Assembly (NCBI GenBank): GCA_015832175.1
Contig: WJXW01000001.1
Span: 2,046,001-2,110,000 of the forward strand
From: Paraphaeosphaeria minitans
Taxonomy: Eukaryota; Ascomycota; Dothideomycetes; Pleosporales; Didymosphaeriaceae
Direction of reading: 5' to 3'
Length of the DNA stretch: 64,000 nucleotides
The notes beneath the pieces are model-generated. The model worked only from the letters and a program-made list of their open reading frames with translations. It ran no database searches and was not told the DNA's origin. Numbering within the stretch: the first letter of the stretch is position 1; every line of letters begins with the position of its first letter. Of this stretch, positions 11,235 through 23,293 are shown one piece after another. A program made the position numbers and the translations under genes.

Positions 11235-13043
11235 ATGGCACACGCCAACAGTGTTAGCAGCGCCCTTGAAGCCGTGAGCATCTGTCCGCGGCAGCAATAT
11301 CGGCGGCCCGTCAAGGACCTAAGTTTTGAGGTCGCCAGCCACGTCCGGGCATATCTAGACCACCAAAGCTGTATGCTACCGCCGTCACATGCAAGCTTGC
11401 TGCTAACGCACTTTGCTAGATGAGCAAGCCTACATATTCTTGCACTCGCTCGTCGCTGCCGGCACCTCTATCACAGTCCCCGCGAAGCCGTACGCGGGCT
11501 TGCTAGCACCACCGTCGCAACTAGCTCTTGCTTCCACGCTCATCGTCTATCCTCACATCACTACCCGAGCGCGCTCCGCCGAAGCCATCAAAGGGTCTGA
11601 TGCTGCCATAAAATACCTTCGCTGCGTGCAAGACACGGTCGATCCGTCCGCTGAGAGTCTCAAGACACTCCGAACCGCCTTCACCTTCACCGATTTACGA
11701 CGACGAACCAATATCTACAGCCCGCTCAACACCCCCTCGTCCACCCGAGCCTTCGATGTCGAGCAGCTCAACGATGTCGCAGCCAATTCCAAAAGCCTTT
11801 GGAGGTGCGCAGAGGATTTCTGGCACGTCGTCGGCTGGGCCTTCAATTGCTCCGCCAAACACAAGAAGCGCTGGGAGCGCTGGAGAATCTGGCTAGACAT
11901 CACACTGAAATTTCTAGAGGATGAATGGGATCACTGCAATAAGAACGGCGAATCGTTGCAGGATACTCTCATATGGCAGTACATTTGCAGCCAAGAGCCT
12001 CTCGCCGGAAACACAAGAAAGCGTATCCTCCGCGCAATATTTGCTACTGGTGACTCACCTTCACTCAACGAATTTGCCGAGGTGTGGGAAAAGGAAACCC
12101 TGGATCCAAAGCCAAAGGACGCGCAGAGACACTTGAGCGTTATCGATTTCGAGATAGGCGACATTGGTGACTACGCGAGCGAGGACGAAGATGTCGACAT
12201 AGAGGGTGCGCCCCGGTCGACTGTAAAAGCACGCAAAGCAAGGAATGCATCGAATACTCTAGACGTTGGCCTACCGCCACTAGAGGAGGCCGTCATACCC
12301 AACTACGACGCTGCTGTTGACAGACTAGGAGGCATGGATGCCGTAAACCTTCGTCAGCGTCTAGTGTCGTTGGTATGGCCTCTCCCACTTCTATGATTGT
12401 GCTAACACGGTACAGCTTTCCAAGGTTGCCAGAGAACTCCCCAAGAACTTCACTTCGGTCGAGGGTCTCTTTGATTCGCTTGCCTTACAACTGAGATATC
12501 TTCCGGTGTTCGTGCTAAACTTGCTAATCACGACTTCGCGACTTTCCTCGGCCGACCAAGTAGCGCTCAACGTGACCATCTTCACCGCGCTGACATCGCA
12601 GAATTATATCAATTACACGTATAGAATGCCTACACAGAACGAGTTTGAACTGCTTCTGCTTCCGTATCGAGCACGCACGCAAAGCTTCGCCGAGAACGCG
12701 AAAGTGTCGCTCATTCTGGAGCAAGTATTCATGTCTATGATGGAACCATTGCGTCTTGAACTTACGAAGGCGTTGCGCGACTCAATGGATATTGGCATCA
12801 AAGAGCGGAGCAATGTCAAAGGCAGGAAAGATGACCTCGAGGAAGATGCGGGCGAGGAGGTTTTGATGACGAGCTCCAAGCGGCTGTATGGTCTGGTGCA
12901 GATACTAAATGCATTGACAGCCTCAATGCCGATTCGGGAAAGCCCGCAGAAGAAAAGTACGTCAATACGTGTACACTCTAAAAGCATCTATATTTTGGCC
13001 GGCAATGGCTGACGAGTGTATAGGACCTCGAACTCACACGTGA
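11235..13043 (+). CDS. Conserved-looking protein of unknown function (549 aa)
   Basis: Four exons (11235-11370, 11420-12372, 12416-12956, 13024-13043) give 549 residues. Introns are 49, 43 and 67 bp, with GTATG, GTATG and GTACG donors. The last exon holds only six codons and ends in a basic tail, KKRPRTHT, which could act as a nuclear localisation signal. If that intron is retained the frame instead ends at 13012 with a non-basic tail. There is no signal peptide or membrane span. The protein is mostly helical, with a Trp-rich segment around residues 180-220, an acidic linker near 300-330 (DYASEDEDVDIEG), and a Leu-rich helical C-terminal half. I do not recognise a named family. Its clean spliced frame indicates a real housekeeping-type gene. 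Confidence 0.82.
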
Positions 13044-13616
13044 GTCAACTTGATTTGCGCAGCCAACGAAGCTCTCGGGCCTCAGTCATCATCGGAGGTT
13101 TTGTGTGGGGTGGAAGGTAAGTCGAGCTTACGGTTTGCCTGAAAGGCAGGTAAACCGAACGTGGCAACCCAAAAACAATGGATTCCGCCCCACGTAGACG
13201 AACAACACGAACAGTAGATTCGGTGACCCGCCCAGTTTCGCAATGGAACATTATTACCGACCCAGCACATAAAGGCGAGTATTGGGGTCACTGCGGACCT
13301 GCGCCTGCAGGGTCTCCCGCGCACTACCTACGATAGTACAGGGTCTCGCCGCGCGGCCGCGGGCCGCTGCATCATTTACCTACAAGGGACAATTACACGC
13401 GTTTGCCAATGCCATATACTTCACGATGGACCCTGCATGAACTTTTCAACGTCTAAATTGTGATTTTTGCAGGCCCTTCGCTACTTTCTCAGCCATCTCA
13501 TACGTCATTGAGCACTACCACTTTTTCGAGCTTTGAATTTCTCTGCCGTGACTCACCGCTCGGACAAAACACTGATATCCGCACTCTGCAAAGCGCACAC
13601 AATACAGTAAAGTAGC
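13044..13616. other. Intergenic region with promoter of the histidine phosphatase gene
   Basis: No gene is seen. The left part contains the 3' end of the 549-residue gene. A GC-rich patch with CGCGGCCGCGGGCCGC lies at about 13350-13366. The stretch just before 13617 is the presumed promoter and leader of the phosphatase gene. Confidence 0.5.
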
Positions 13617-14647
13617 ATGCCTCCCAAGAAGATAACCATCGTCCGGTAAGTGGATACACATCTTTCCTATCCCCGAGCTTTCGCTAATTCACATCGCCTA
13701 CCAGTCACGGACAAGGCTTCCACAACCTCACTGTGAGTGAAGTCGCTCACCGCCGCCTCTCTCACGCGGACAATTAATCGATACAGCATAACTATGACCT
13801 CCGGGACCCGCTCCTCACACCGCTCGGCCACGAGCAGTGTGCTCAACTCTCCGCCACCTACCCAAATCACAACACCGTAGACCTCATAATAGCATCGCCC
13901 ATTCGCCGTACAGTGCGTCACGTGATTATCTTTGCTCAGACTTTATCTGACAAGATACAGATACAAACCGCAGCCTTCTCGTTCGGCCCGGCGCTAGCGC
14001 GTCCTGAAGTGCCCTTCTTATTGGACCCGAAATTGCAGGAACTCGGCCAACACGATGCAGACCGAGGTCTTGACCCCGAAGATCTGAAGACGTGGTTGGA
14101 AGAGACGGAGAAGGAGGGCGAGAAGAAAGTTCCCTTTGACTGGGCAAAGATTGATGCGAGCGGTGTGGAGGAGGGCTGGAACAGCAAAGTACGTTCAATC
14201 CATCACGTGGTTACATCGACTTGAGGGTTCTTTAAACCCCAAGACAGAAAGAGGAAGCTAACCCAGGTACAGAAAGGCTACTACGCCTACGAAGCCAACG
14301 CCATCCACAAGCGTGCCGGTGACATGCGCGCCTCCCTTTTCCAGCGCGACGAGAACCACATCGTGCTCGTCTCCCACGGCGCCATCGCGCACTTCCTGAC
14401 CGAGGACTGGCAGATCAGCGACCCGATGCTGGGCACCAATTGGTCGAATTGCGAGATACGGGACTACGTGTTTAGCAGCAGCTCGATGGATGGGGATGCG
14501 CATCTCGTCGAGACGGAGGAGAGCAAGGCGAGGAGAGCGCCGTATGAGGGCCCAGTGTGGGAGGCGCCATGGGACGCGGTAAGGAGTGGGGATAAGGATG
14601 AGCATGTTATTCAGGAGATCAAAGAGGTTGAGGGGGAAACTAAGTAG
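13617..14647 (+). CDS. Histidine phosphatase superfamily (phosphoglycerate-mutase-like) protein
   Basis: Four exons (13617-13645, 13705-13732, 13787-14188, 14267-14647) give 279 residues. The first two exons are only 29 and 28 bp. Together they encode the catalytic R10-H11-G12 motif in the context ITIVRHGQGFHN, where His11 would be the phospho-acceptor. A second active-site His is H190 in IVLVSHGAIAHFL. A conserved SPIRRTVRH segment supplies the phosphate-pocket Arg residues. Length and motifs fit branch-1 fungal phosphoglycerate-mutase-like phosphatases rather than glycolytic mutase; the true substrate is unknown. The last acceptor is ambiguous, since CCAG|GTACAG| allows a two-residue shorter form. 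No signal peptide is present, so the protein is likely cytosolic. Confidence 0.92.
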
Positions 14648-15865
14648 AGCGCAGTGTGAGTACGGAGAAACGATGTAGTAATTTAGCGACGGGTGTGTCG
14701 GTGTGGGTCGGGTAGTGTTGTTGTCGCGATCAGGTGTACGCGTCGTTTTTAGAAGGTGCGGACATAGATGGCAGACTACTAGCATACATTCTGCAATGGT
14801 GTTCAGTCGATGTTTTTGAGCCTGGCTTGTCTTGGTGGATGTGAGATCCAAATAATAAGCAACATGAACCATTTATAAAGATTTACAGCACGGCTGCCAC
14901 GATGAAAGACTCGGCATATCGATGTACATCGAGACTCTTCTCATGTACCCGGGCAGAAAAGAAACTTCGTGTTAGCGAGCGTTTCTTATGCTAAGGTTTG
15001 CTACTGTGGGTTTTCTAGCCCTGCTCTGCAACACCTAATTGGAGGACCAAACTGCCTAATTGAGCCTAGCATAGGGGTTTTATCTGAGATTTTGCGGTAT
15101 GTTGCGCATGTGGTCTCGCCTCGCGGGACTAGGTAGTGGCATCTGACGCTTGGCTGTGGTTGAACTGTTTAATATTTGCATTTGTTCAAATTGGCCAAGC
15201 GTATCGCAACAAGTCCCTACTTATTCGTTCATGAAAAATTGCTCTGGCAGATGTGCGAGCCAAAGTTTGTAACGACACGAACAGGGTGTACACGTCTTGA
15301 CACATCTGCCGAATTTTGCGCCACTCGCCTGCCGCAGTGCTGACCACCAAATGATTCTATCTAGAAGTCCCGATGAGACATATCAGCAGCTGGGCATGCA
15401 AGTTGTGGACGAGCTTTAATTTTGAAACAGAACTCGGTGACCTATTCGGCCAATTAGCTCGCGAAGCAAACAACTATGCAGGGGTTGCCTTTCAGCTCCG
15501 AGCGTGCGACTCAACGGGATAACTTAAGGTTCTTATCTTTCCAGGGACAGGCTGCAGCCAATTTAACGCTGATGCTTTAGTGGCTGAGAACCCCTGCGAC
15601 TCTGGATGCACCACGCAGTACAATTGCCACTCCACATGTTGTGCATCCCAAGAATTTGGAAAAAATTTGGCGTGACCCCAGAGGCAAGTTTCGCATTCGT
15701 CACCCTCCAACACGAGTGAACCAGCCCCATTCCTCGCACAAGGCTAGCCCCCGGGTCAATTTGAACGAACGCAACGTTTTTGGGGTCCAAACCTGCAAAT
15801 GGAAAGATATAAGTGTGCGTCTCTTTCCCGGACTAAGGATAATAGTCTCAGTCAACATAGTCACC
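14648..15865. other. Intergenic region, no gene seen
   Basis: The sequence between two plus-strand genes has no motif-bearing frame. A GATATAAG element at about 15806-15813, some 55 bases before the next ATG, may serve as a TATA box. The frame open from 15641 into the next gene is better read as leader plus coding sequence than as a longer N-terminus. Confidence 0.5.
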
Positions 15866-18223
15866 ATGTCTCAACTCAACGCTCAGTTCGTGAAACAGGG
15901 GTTTTGGGTGAGTGATCACGTCATCTTACATTGCTCATTACTACATATAGAGTCTGACATAATCATTAAGGTAAACGTCTTGAAAGGCCCAGTTCTGGGT
16001 CAGACAATCACAACAACGACCTCGACTGGAAATCTGGTCGTTGCTTTCATGGCTGTCTTGACCACACTCGGTACTTCACATCTCTGGAACTTGTTCGTAT
16101 TTGCGTATCACCAAATGAGGGTGAATGGTCGTCACCGGGATGGCTTGAAAAGACAGCAGCAGGCGTTGATGCGTACCCTACCTGCGCCGTCTACGCTGCT
16201 CGCCGACTGGTTGAAGTTGTGGTGGGTCTGGAGAAAACGGGTAAGCGGAGCCCTTCAACGCTCGATATTTTTGGTCCTCGTCGCAATCCTCTTCGCCGCC
16301 ATCATGGTGGTTGTGGGAATTTTCTCGTCTTATCTGGTGGACGGTACCAACATCATCGTTCTCGTCCAAAGCCCTTATTGTGGTTCAATTGATTACGAAG
16401 GAGTCGACACAACCGACAACAAGACAGCCTATGCCAACTGGGCAGCGTGGCAAAACTTTTATGGTGACAAGATCGCTGAGATTGCGGCTCCGTATGCAAG
16501 AGATTGCTACGTGGACCGGACTGCGTTACCGGAACGCTGCAGGATTTTCACTCATCCGAAGATACCCTTGCATCAGACGAGGACATCTTGTCCGTTCGAT
16601 GACTCCATATGCAAGAAAGTAGCGCAGCCGGGTTTCGTCTCTGACACAGGCTTAATCGACTTTGGTGACCACTTCGGTCTCAACCTCGTTGCCAGAGATA
16701 AAATCAAGTTTCGCAGAACAGCGACGTGTGCAGTGTTAGATCTGGAAGGACGATATGACATGATTGACAACTCGAATTCCACCGAAGCTTACGCTGAGAA
16801 ATTCTTGGGTCGAGATATTTATGCAGAAGAGCAATACAGGCGGTACTACCTCGGTAAGACTGTGGCTGCCAATTTCACTAAAGGAGCAAACTACATGCCC
16901 GTCGACACGCAAAGATATGCCGAGACTTCGTAAGTACCAACCCTACCGCTGTCTGCACGCAGCCCTCTGATTTCCCGTACTAGTCCTGGATTCCACTACA
17001 ACTCACCGTTCTGGAGTGATTTTGGCAGTAGTTTTGATCCGATACTGGAACTGGAGAGCAATGATAGTGACTTGGTGATCGTATTCGTCGCTCTACATGG
17101 TACGCGTTTTTTGGAACCTGTGGATGACCTTCTGTACTCAGCACATAAACCCTTCAACCAAATGATGACGGACAACTCTACCCGAAAGACTTACACTGCA
17201 GATGAGCCGTTGTCTGCCTTTGCCTGCCAGAACAGGGTAAGTCCCTCAACGTCCGTTAATCTCAAGAGTTCCGTAGCTGATTTTTATCAGTATCAGTTCT
17301 GTTTCGCACAAGATGGCAAGAACGAGACGTGTACGAATCTGCTCGGTTTACCATCGACAAAGTCTGCTGCGGAGTTCCCGGGCGCCAATGAAGCCCAAAT
17401 GGCCCTTTTGAGACTCATTGTGCAACTACTCTACTGGAACGATGCCCAAGGAGCTATGAACCATCTCACGCCGGCCAGTATTAATAGTGGATTTAACGCA
17501 CCTTTGCCAAGCGACCAATGGCTTCAAGATATGATTATGCTGGAGCAAAACATACGAGCTCAGTTGCAGATTGCGTTGTCCACCTACGCTGCTGGTGGTT
17601 CGACTCTTGATTCCAAGCCAACAACGCCTTTAAGGCACAATGCAACACAGGCCGAAAAGAATTTGTGTGGAATACAACTGATGCAAAGTCCCGGAGGTTT
17701 TGTGTAAGTCACGTAGCTTCGATGTTTCCTAGCCGATGCTGATCTGTACACTAGTAATATCAATGTTTTTGCATTGGCCTTTGTCGTAACATTCTGCATA
17801 GTCGTTACAGCTCTTGACCTTATCCTCCTAAAATTTCTCGTCTTCTGGCACAGATTTAGGGGTATACTCGCCCCACGTATCGATGCTTGGGTTCAAGACG
17901 GGACGTTTCAGCTTCAACGCCGCGCGTACGAGATGCAGGGTGAAGGCACATGGGAGCGCCTCGACAAGGAAGTGCCTGTCACGACGTATGATACGGAGCT
18001 TTCAACACTTCCATTGGAGTCGAGGCCATTCTGCGATTGCACGTCGGTCTTGCCCATGGGGGTGAAGCCTCTGTCTACGACCACGACGATGGTCTCACAG
18101 CCAGCTTGTCGCGAGAAGAAGTCCCCTGATTTGACGTTGAGTGAATTTGAATTTGGCAACGCAGATTCGTGTCCTACACCAAAACCCGCACCCTCGCACT
18201 CTGAAAAGGTGGCTGCTGAGTGA
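15866..18223 (+). CDS. Fungal integral membrane protein with large non-cytosolic domain (711 aa)
   Basis: Five exons (15866-15907, 15971-16929, 16984-17236, 17291-17703, 17755-18223) give 711 residues. Three strong membrane spans are visible. Two are N-terminal (about residues 30-55 and 125-150). One follows the last splice junction (about 555-585). Between spans 2 and 3 lies a domain of roughly 400 residues with many cysteines and NxT/NxS sites (NKT, NDS, NST, NET, NAT), so it is probably lumenal or extracellular. The C-terminal tail of about 125 residues is cytosolic, Ser/Thr- and acid-rich. The layout matches a family of ascomycete proteins of unknown function. Introns 1 and 3 are multiples of three, so their retention would not break the frame; the choice of those splice sites is less certain. 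Confidence 0.8.
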
Positions 18224-19574
18224 TGCTGACCGTAGATCGATGACATTTACTCTACACAAACTACTTTGAAATCAATACATATATCAGTTGTCACTGAATG
18301 GACAGATCGAGAGGTCTCGGGTACAGATGTGAACGGGGCAAAGGCATCTTGGAAATATGTGCAAGCAGGAAGTAGTCTTGTCCACACCCAGTAGTTTCCA
18401 TCTTATGAGCTGGATATGTATGTTACAAACGAAAACACTCGTTTTATTGTCAGTCGATGGCAATCCCTTAGTGTATTTTTATAACCCTGCACGTTGAGTA
18501 TTCACCTCGCCCTTGCTTTACTTGCCCCTCTACCTACGCAAGTTTCCAATATGCTCACCAGACGGTGAAGGAGACAGCACAACGATACGTTATCTAGATT
18601 CCGCACAGGTCAGCGAGACTCTAGTTGAGCAGGCGTATCGCAAGCTGATTATCGAATCTGAGATATCTATGGTTTGGTATTTCCTGCAGATACTTACATC
18701 TCGAATCATATCCTAAAACTAGTTATTTGTAAAGCATTCACACTCAAATAGCCACACCTCCTGCAAACTCGATAAAGTGCACATAGCACAGACTAGTGAG
18801 AGGTTTAAATATAGGTAATTCTCCTTCTAGAAATAACCTAAGCACGTACTTCAAGTTCGTCTTTACAGTATCTCGTTGACCTTTGACCTCGCCGAATTCC
18901 GAGTCTATGCTAATTCCTACGCTCTCTACTTGGAATCGCCCACGGCAAATCGTTATGACAATTAGTTTCCACAACCTCTTTGCAACATCCGCGAAGAGAT
19001 TGTGCCACGCTCAGCTTACATTACAGTGTGGCTAAAGAACTATGTTAAGAATACCACACGATTACAGCAAACGCCATTGCTCACTCGTAGTCTAGAAAGG
19101 GCGTTGTGCTCGGCTCTATGCCGAACAACCCAGACTAGAACTGCAGTCAGAGCTTGTATCAGGAATACCACAAGGCAATTATTCTTAAAAACGAATACCA
19201 GTGTTATTAGTTTATAGATCTAGGGCGTTCCACTTAGTCCACATGCTGAGTATAGCGTTTCAATGCGCAACATACCATCCAATGCGCCGCGCCGCTACTG
19301 TCCGAAGTCTTGCACGCACCAGCCCGGCCCATGATCTTTTCTTACAGAATCGGTATATCTTTACTTTGAAGAGAACATCCTAACCGCGTGGGGCTTCATG
19401 CCATCCTGGTACGTTGATATCAAATTCTCAGAAAAAGAATTCTTGAGTATCCTTTCAATAAGTGAATCTAAGTCCCATTGAGCCCCGCCGTGCTTTAAGA
19501 TCCTTGGGAAGTACTACCCACTGACTTCAAAGCCTCTACAGTCTCCAAGACCTATCACTTCATTTTTTCTTCGT
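18224..19574. other. AT-leaning intergenic region, no gene seen
   Basis: About 1.35 kb lies between convergent genes. Many in-frame stops occur on all frames and nothing matches a known gene or transposon. A faint stretch around 18860-19190 looks as if it once coded, but no frame stays open long enough to identify it. Confidence 0.45.
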
Positions 19575-20235
19575 CTAAAATAACACTTCCACAGCAAAAT
19601 TCGCATGGTTGCTATCCCAGTCAGTTCATCTCCCACCCCTCACTGTAATCAACGTGACTTACTCCGCATTCCCCACAGCCTTGACCGGATCCTCCTTCGC
19701 AAGCTGCTTACAAACCTCAGGCGTATACCCATGATCCCTCGTATCCAAAAGCTCCCTAAAATGCGTCGCCTCATGCACAAGCGTACTACAACCATCATCA
19801 GCCCCAACCCCACCTTCGCTGCGGTCTCGCAAAAATACGTTACCTCCACTGACGCCAAAACCCCTCGGCCGATACAATGCCCTCGTCGAAATAAACAGTA
19901 CACAGCGTCGTATACCCGTACGTGTTGCTCGGATGCGCAATGATGACCTCGCTCGCGCACCCACATTCGTACGCAAACACGGCATCCAGATCCAGCGCCA
20001 TCTTGCGGAACGCCTTCAGGATCTTGCTGTAGCGCCCTCGGTCGAAGGTGCCATAGTACGCTGTCTGCAGCGCGCTGCCGTTGGGATTGGCTCCGAGGTG
20101 CTCGACGACGGCGTAGGCGCGCTCGGTCGCGCGGACGATGGCTTTCTCGATTGTGGCGATCTGCGGGGCGGTGCAGCTGATGAAGGAAGCTGCTGTTGCG
20201 GTTCCTAGGAGGGTAGAGAGGGGAAGGAGTTCCAT
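19575..20235 (-). CDS. Short M35-type (aspzincin) secreted metalloprotease
   Basis: Proposed exons are 19854-20235, 19663-19813 and 19575-19611, giving 189 residues. A signal peptide covers about residues 1-17. The zinc site HEATH (His141, Glu142, His145) sits in TLVHEATHF, and a nearby Asp154 could be the third ligand typical of aspzincins. The end, KAVGNADNHANF, spans the second intron and matches the deuterolysin C-terminal motif (KAVDNAD-S/N-HEYF), which makes that 51-bp intron convincing. The first intron is doubtful. The 40-bp GTCAGT..AAG choice restores frame but has no clear branch point; a frameshift mutation is the alternative. The protein is shorter than classic deuterolysins and lacks their long propeptide. 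Role by homology: extracellular proteolysis. Confidence 0.72.
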
Positions 20236-20967
20236 TGCGCTTGGAGATGGCGAGTCACTTTCCAAAGAAGGCTTGTTTCGAGGGTGTGGGGGGACGAGTG
20301 TAGGTTGGCGCTGCCTTTTCATGGGCAATGAACTGGGTCATTTTCACAGTGCTTTCAATGGGCTATCAGTCAGGAAGATGTGAACGGGGTGTGTTACCGT
20401 TTTGGGGAGCAGAAGGCTTGTTGTAGGCTAAGAGTGGTACATAGCCGAGATATGTAACGGTCCTTCTGCTCTTGGGCCTTGGCTTTGTCCTGATAACATG
20501 GGTCGTCGGAAAGTCCAAGTCAAGAGATCGCTTGCTTGTTCATACAATGGCGTTGGGCCGTTAGGTGGTGGAACCAGTTCGCTCGTTGAACATTGAGGTG
20601 TACCGGTAGTGGCGATGTTGACCATGTTCAAGGCAGGATCATTTGAATGTGCGGAAAGAGCTCACTTGCCGCACATGCGCACATGGGATCTCCTTCACCT
20701 ACTGACCTCTTCTGCTCGTACAATCAACTCCACACCAAAGTAACTTACGTGCCACAAGAAACCCCCTTTTTTGATGGTCACAGAATGCTTCCCAAGACAT
20801 TTGATTGTCCTCGTATTTTTTTGCTACGAACACCCCACTCCTGCAAACAATAAACTGCAATTTAAGACGCAAGTAAAAGGCATGGACTCAAAAACATTTG
20901 AAATTAACGTGTATCGCAGTTTTCCAAGGGGTATCTTCACGCACTAATAAAACCTCGTACACCATCT
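20236..20967. other. Intergenic region, no gene seen
   Basis: The space between the protease promoter on the left and the transporter 3' end on the right shows only short overlapping frames and T-runs near 20765 and 20815. No repeat or RNA gene is apparent. Confidence 0.5.
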
Positions 20968-22605
20968 TCAATTCTTCTCACTCCTCCCCAACACAATATT
21001 GACCACCGAATTAACCCTCGAGCTCGCCTTGGACCTGTTCCCCTTGTCAAAAATATCATCAATCTCTTCCAAACTCAGGCCCCTCGTCTCGGGCATGCAG
21101 AGGAAGCACACCACGCTCGTCACAAAGCAGCACCCCCCAAACAAAAAGTACACCCCGCAGCTCGACTTGGTCAGGAAGATGGGCGTCGTGAAGGCCACGA
21201 CCCAATTCACGACCCAGTTCCCACTGCGGCCCAGACTGCTCGCCGCAGCGCGCGTTTTGATGGGCTGCACCTCGCTAGCGTAGATGCTGATCGTCACGGC
21301 CCAGGAGCCGGAGTATATGAAGGTGAACAGGAAGATGAAGACAACGACGACCCAGCGGGCGGAGCCGTGGTCACTGTGCACGGCGTTCGCGGCGTAGAGA
21401 GACCCGATGACTAGCATAACGGCAGTGAGGATGAAGCCGCCGTAGATGACGGAGGCGCGGCGCGACCAGCGGTCTGCGAGGAGGACAGCGGGGATGGTGG
21501 TCGCGAAGATGACGACGCCGGAAAGGCCGGAGGCGAGGAAGGAGGAGGACTCGCTGACGAGGCCGGCCTGTTGGAACAGGAGGGGGGCATACTGGGGTTC
21601 GTTAGTATAGTCCACCTATGTCACCCGGGAAGAGACCAGGTGGATTGGGTTGCCTTACATATAACACACCATCGATCCCTATGGAAAAAAAGTCAGTCTA
21701 CCGCATTCATCACAAGGAAGATACTCACCAGACAACTGCATCATACTCATCATAAACACGCCCAGCGCAGTCGGCTTCCTCGCGTCCTTTGCGAATACCC
21801 GTAGCAGCATATGCACCTCCTCTCTGACCGTCTGCCTTGTGTTCGTCTGGCGCAACGCAAGCGGCTCCATATTCAGCCCCGCCTCCGTTTCGACCTCACG
21901 CGCCTCTGCGTCCTCGAGGTCCTGCCCCGAGCGCACACCCAGCGCCGCCCACGCGGCATCCACCTCATCCATCCTCCCCTTGGCCTTCAACCACCGTGGC
22001 GAATGCGGCAAGAACAGCAGCGTGAGCGCGCCCCAGGTGAAGGCGCAGACGGCGTGGAAGGCAAACGGCAACCTCCAGGCCAGCGAGGACCCGATGCCCA
22101 CGGTCCCGTAGCAGAAGAAGTACCCCACCACCAGCGCAAACGTGATGAAGAACTGCGGCGCAGACGCAATCACGCCTCTCCCCTTGGCCGGTACAATCTC
22201 GCAGATGTACACCACCGTCGTGCTCAGGAAAAGCCCCTCGCCCGCGCCAGTGACGAGGCGTCCGATGAACAGCATGGCGATGTGCACGGCGCCGGCCTCG
22301 AGTGCGGCACCCACGCCGAACACGGCAGCCCCAATGGCCATGCCCAAAGGCCGGCCGACGGCGTCGGCGAGATGGCCTGCCATGAAGGAGGAGAGGGCGC
22401 CGGTGATGAGGATGGAGGAGACGATGAGTCCGTGGATCGTTGCCGAGAGTTGGCCAAATGAGTCGGAGAACTGCGACATCGCCGTGACAGGTCCTATCGT
22501 TCCTGTATCCAGACCAAAAAGAAAGCCGCCAAGGCCGGCCAAGATGGAGGCGAGCACATATCGCGGGGGGTGCAGCACGCCGTGGAGGGCGTGGTGTGCT
22601 TTCAT
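20968..22605 (-). CDS. MFS transporter, sugar/hexose porter type
   Basis: Three exons (21729-22605, 21659-21678, 20968-21591) give 506 residues with about 12 membrane spans. The middle exon is only 20 bp and encodes part of the sugar-porter signature QLSGIDGVLYYAPLLF. Other family marks are GFLFGLDTG in helix 1, GHLADAVGRPLG after helix 2 (loop 2-3 motif), PHSPRWL at the central loop, and PETRGLSLEEID at the end of helix 12. Length and motifs fit a plasma-membrane sugar or related proton symporter. The specific substrate is not readable. The cytosolic loop between helices 6 and 7 is acidic. Both introns (50 and 67 bp) have clean borders. GC content here is higher than in neighbours, as expected for a well-expressed gene. 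Confidence 0.93.
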
Positions 22606-23293
22606 CGTGGATGGCGAGGACGTTCGTGGTGGTGTAGCTGCGCGCTCGACGGCCTACTGGGGAGGAGATATATACCTACATGGCGGCCTGCATGGGAGCC
22701 CTAGTTCACACTTTTCATCGGGTCTGCTAGTCTTTCCGTCGGGTCTCATACGCGTCTAAATCCTCTTCACGGTGGTTTTGACATGTGTAGACGGTGGAGT
22801 CGCTCAGGTATACCATTGGGCCGAAGTGTGGATACACAGATAAGGGTTTGCATTTTTACCATTGTTGGGGCGAATTGCGGTCTGGCGGTAGGGCCGTATA
22901 TGCCGGAAAATCTTCGGTAAAGTTGCCCTTCGGACGACTGTGTGCCGAGTGGTGGAGGCGGGGCATCTTACCCTGCGTAGCTCTGGCCGCGGCTGTGATC
23001 ACCGTCTTCGTCAGGCTCTGGGTTTTTTTGGGCGTCGTGCAGACGGGAGGCCCACACCTTGTGGGTCAAGGTGGCTTACTGCGCGCGGGTAGTCTGGACC
23101 CCATAACCATAGACGCGTATATCACGACGGAAGTAATCATGATAGATGTAGTAATTGATCCTGTTCGTTACGCAAGGAATGTACGATACCTAATCTACCC
23201 TATTCCGATAAGTACGGCCACATGCAAACTTCGTGTCAAATTCGAAAAACAATGTGCCTTCGAGCGTCAGGCACCAGCACTCAGTGAAGGCGC
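22606..23293. other. Intergenic region, no gene seen
   Basis: The promoter of the MFS transporter lies at the left end and the 3' end of the next minus-strand gene at the right. An open frame at 22794-23297 on the plus strand has no recognisable motif or codon bias and is rejected. Confidence 0.5.

Noticed and set aside
15641..15865. Longer N-terminus for the 711-residue membrane protein
   Set aside because: The extra 75 residues are charged and unlike a membrane-protein start. A TATA-like element lies inside this stretch, so it is more likely leader sequence.
18860..19250. Possible decayed coding or transposon remnant
   Set aside because: Conceptual translations of all frames are interrupted and show no family resemblance; evidence is too weak to annotate.
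21811..22461. 216-codon frame on the plus strand
   Set aside because: It lies antisense inside the first exon of the MFS transporter; high GC makes long shadow frames likely.
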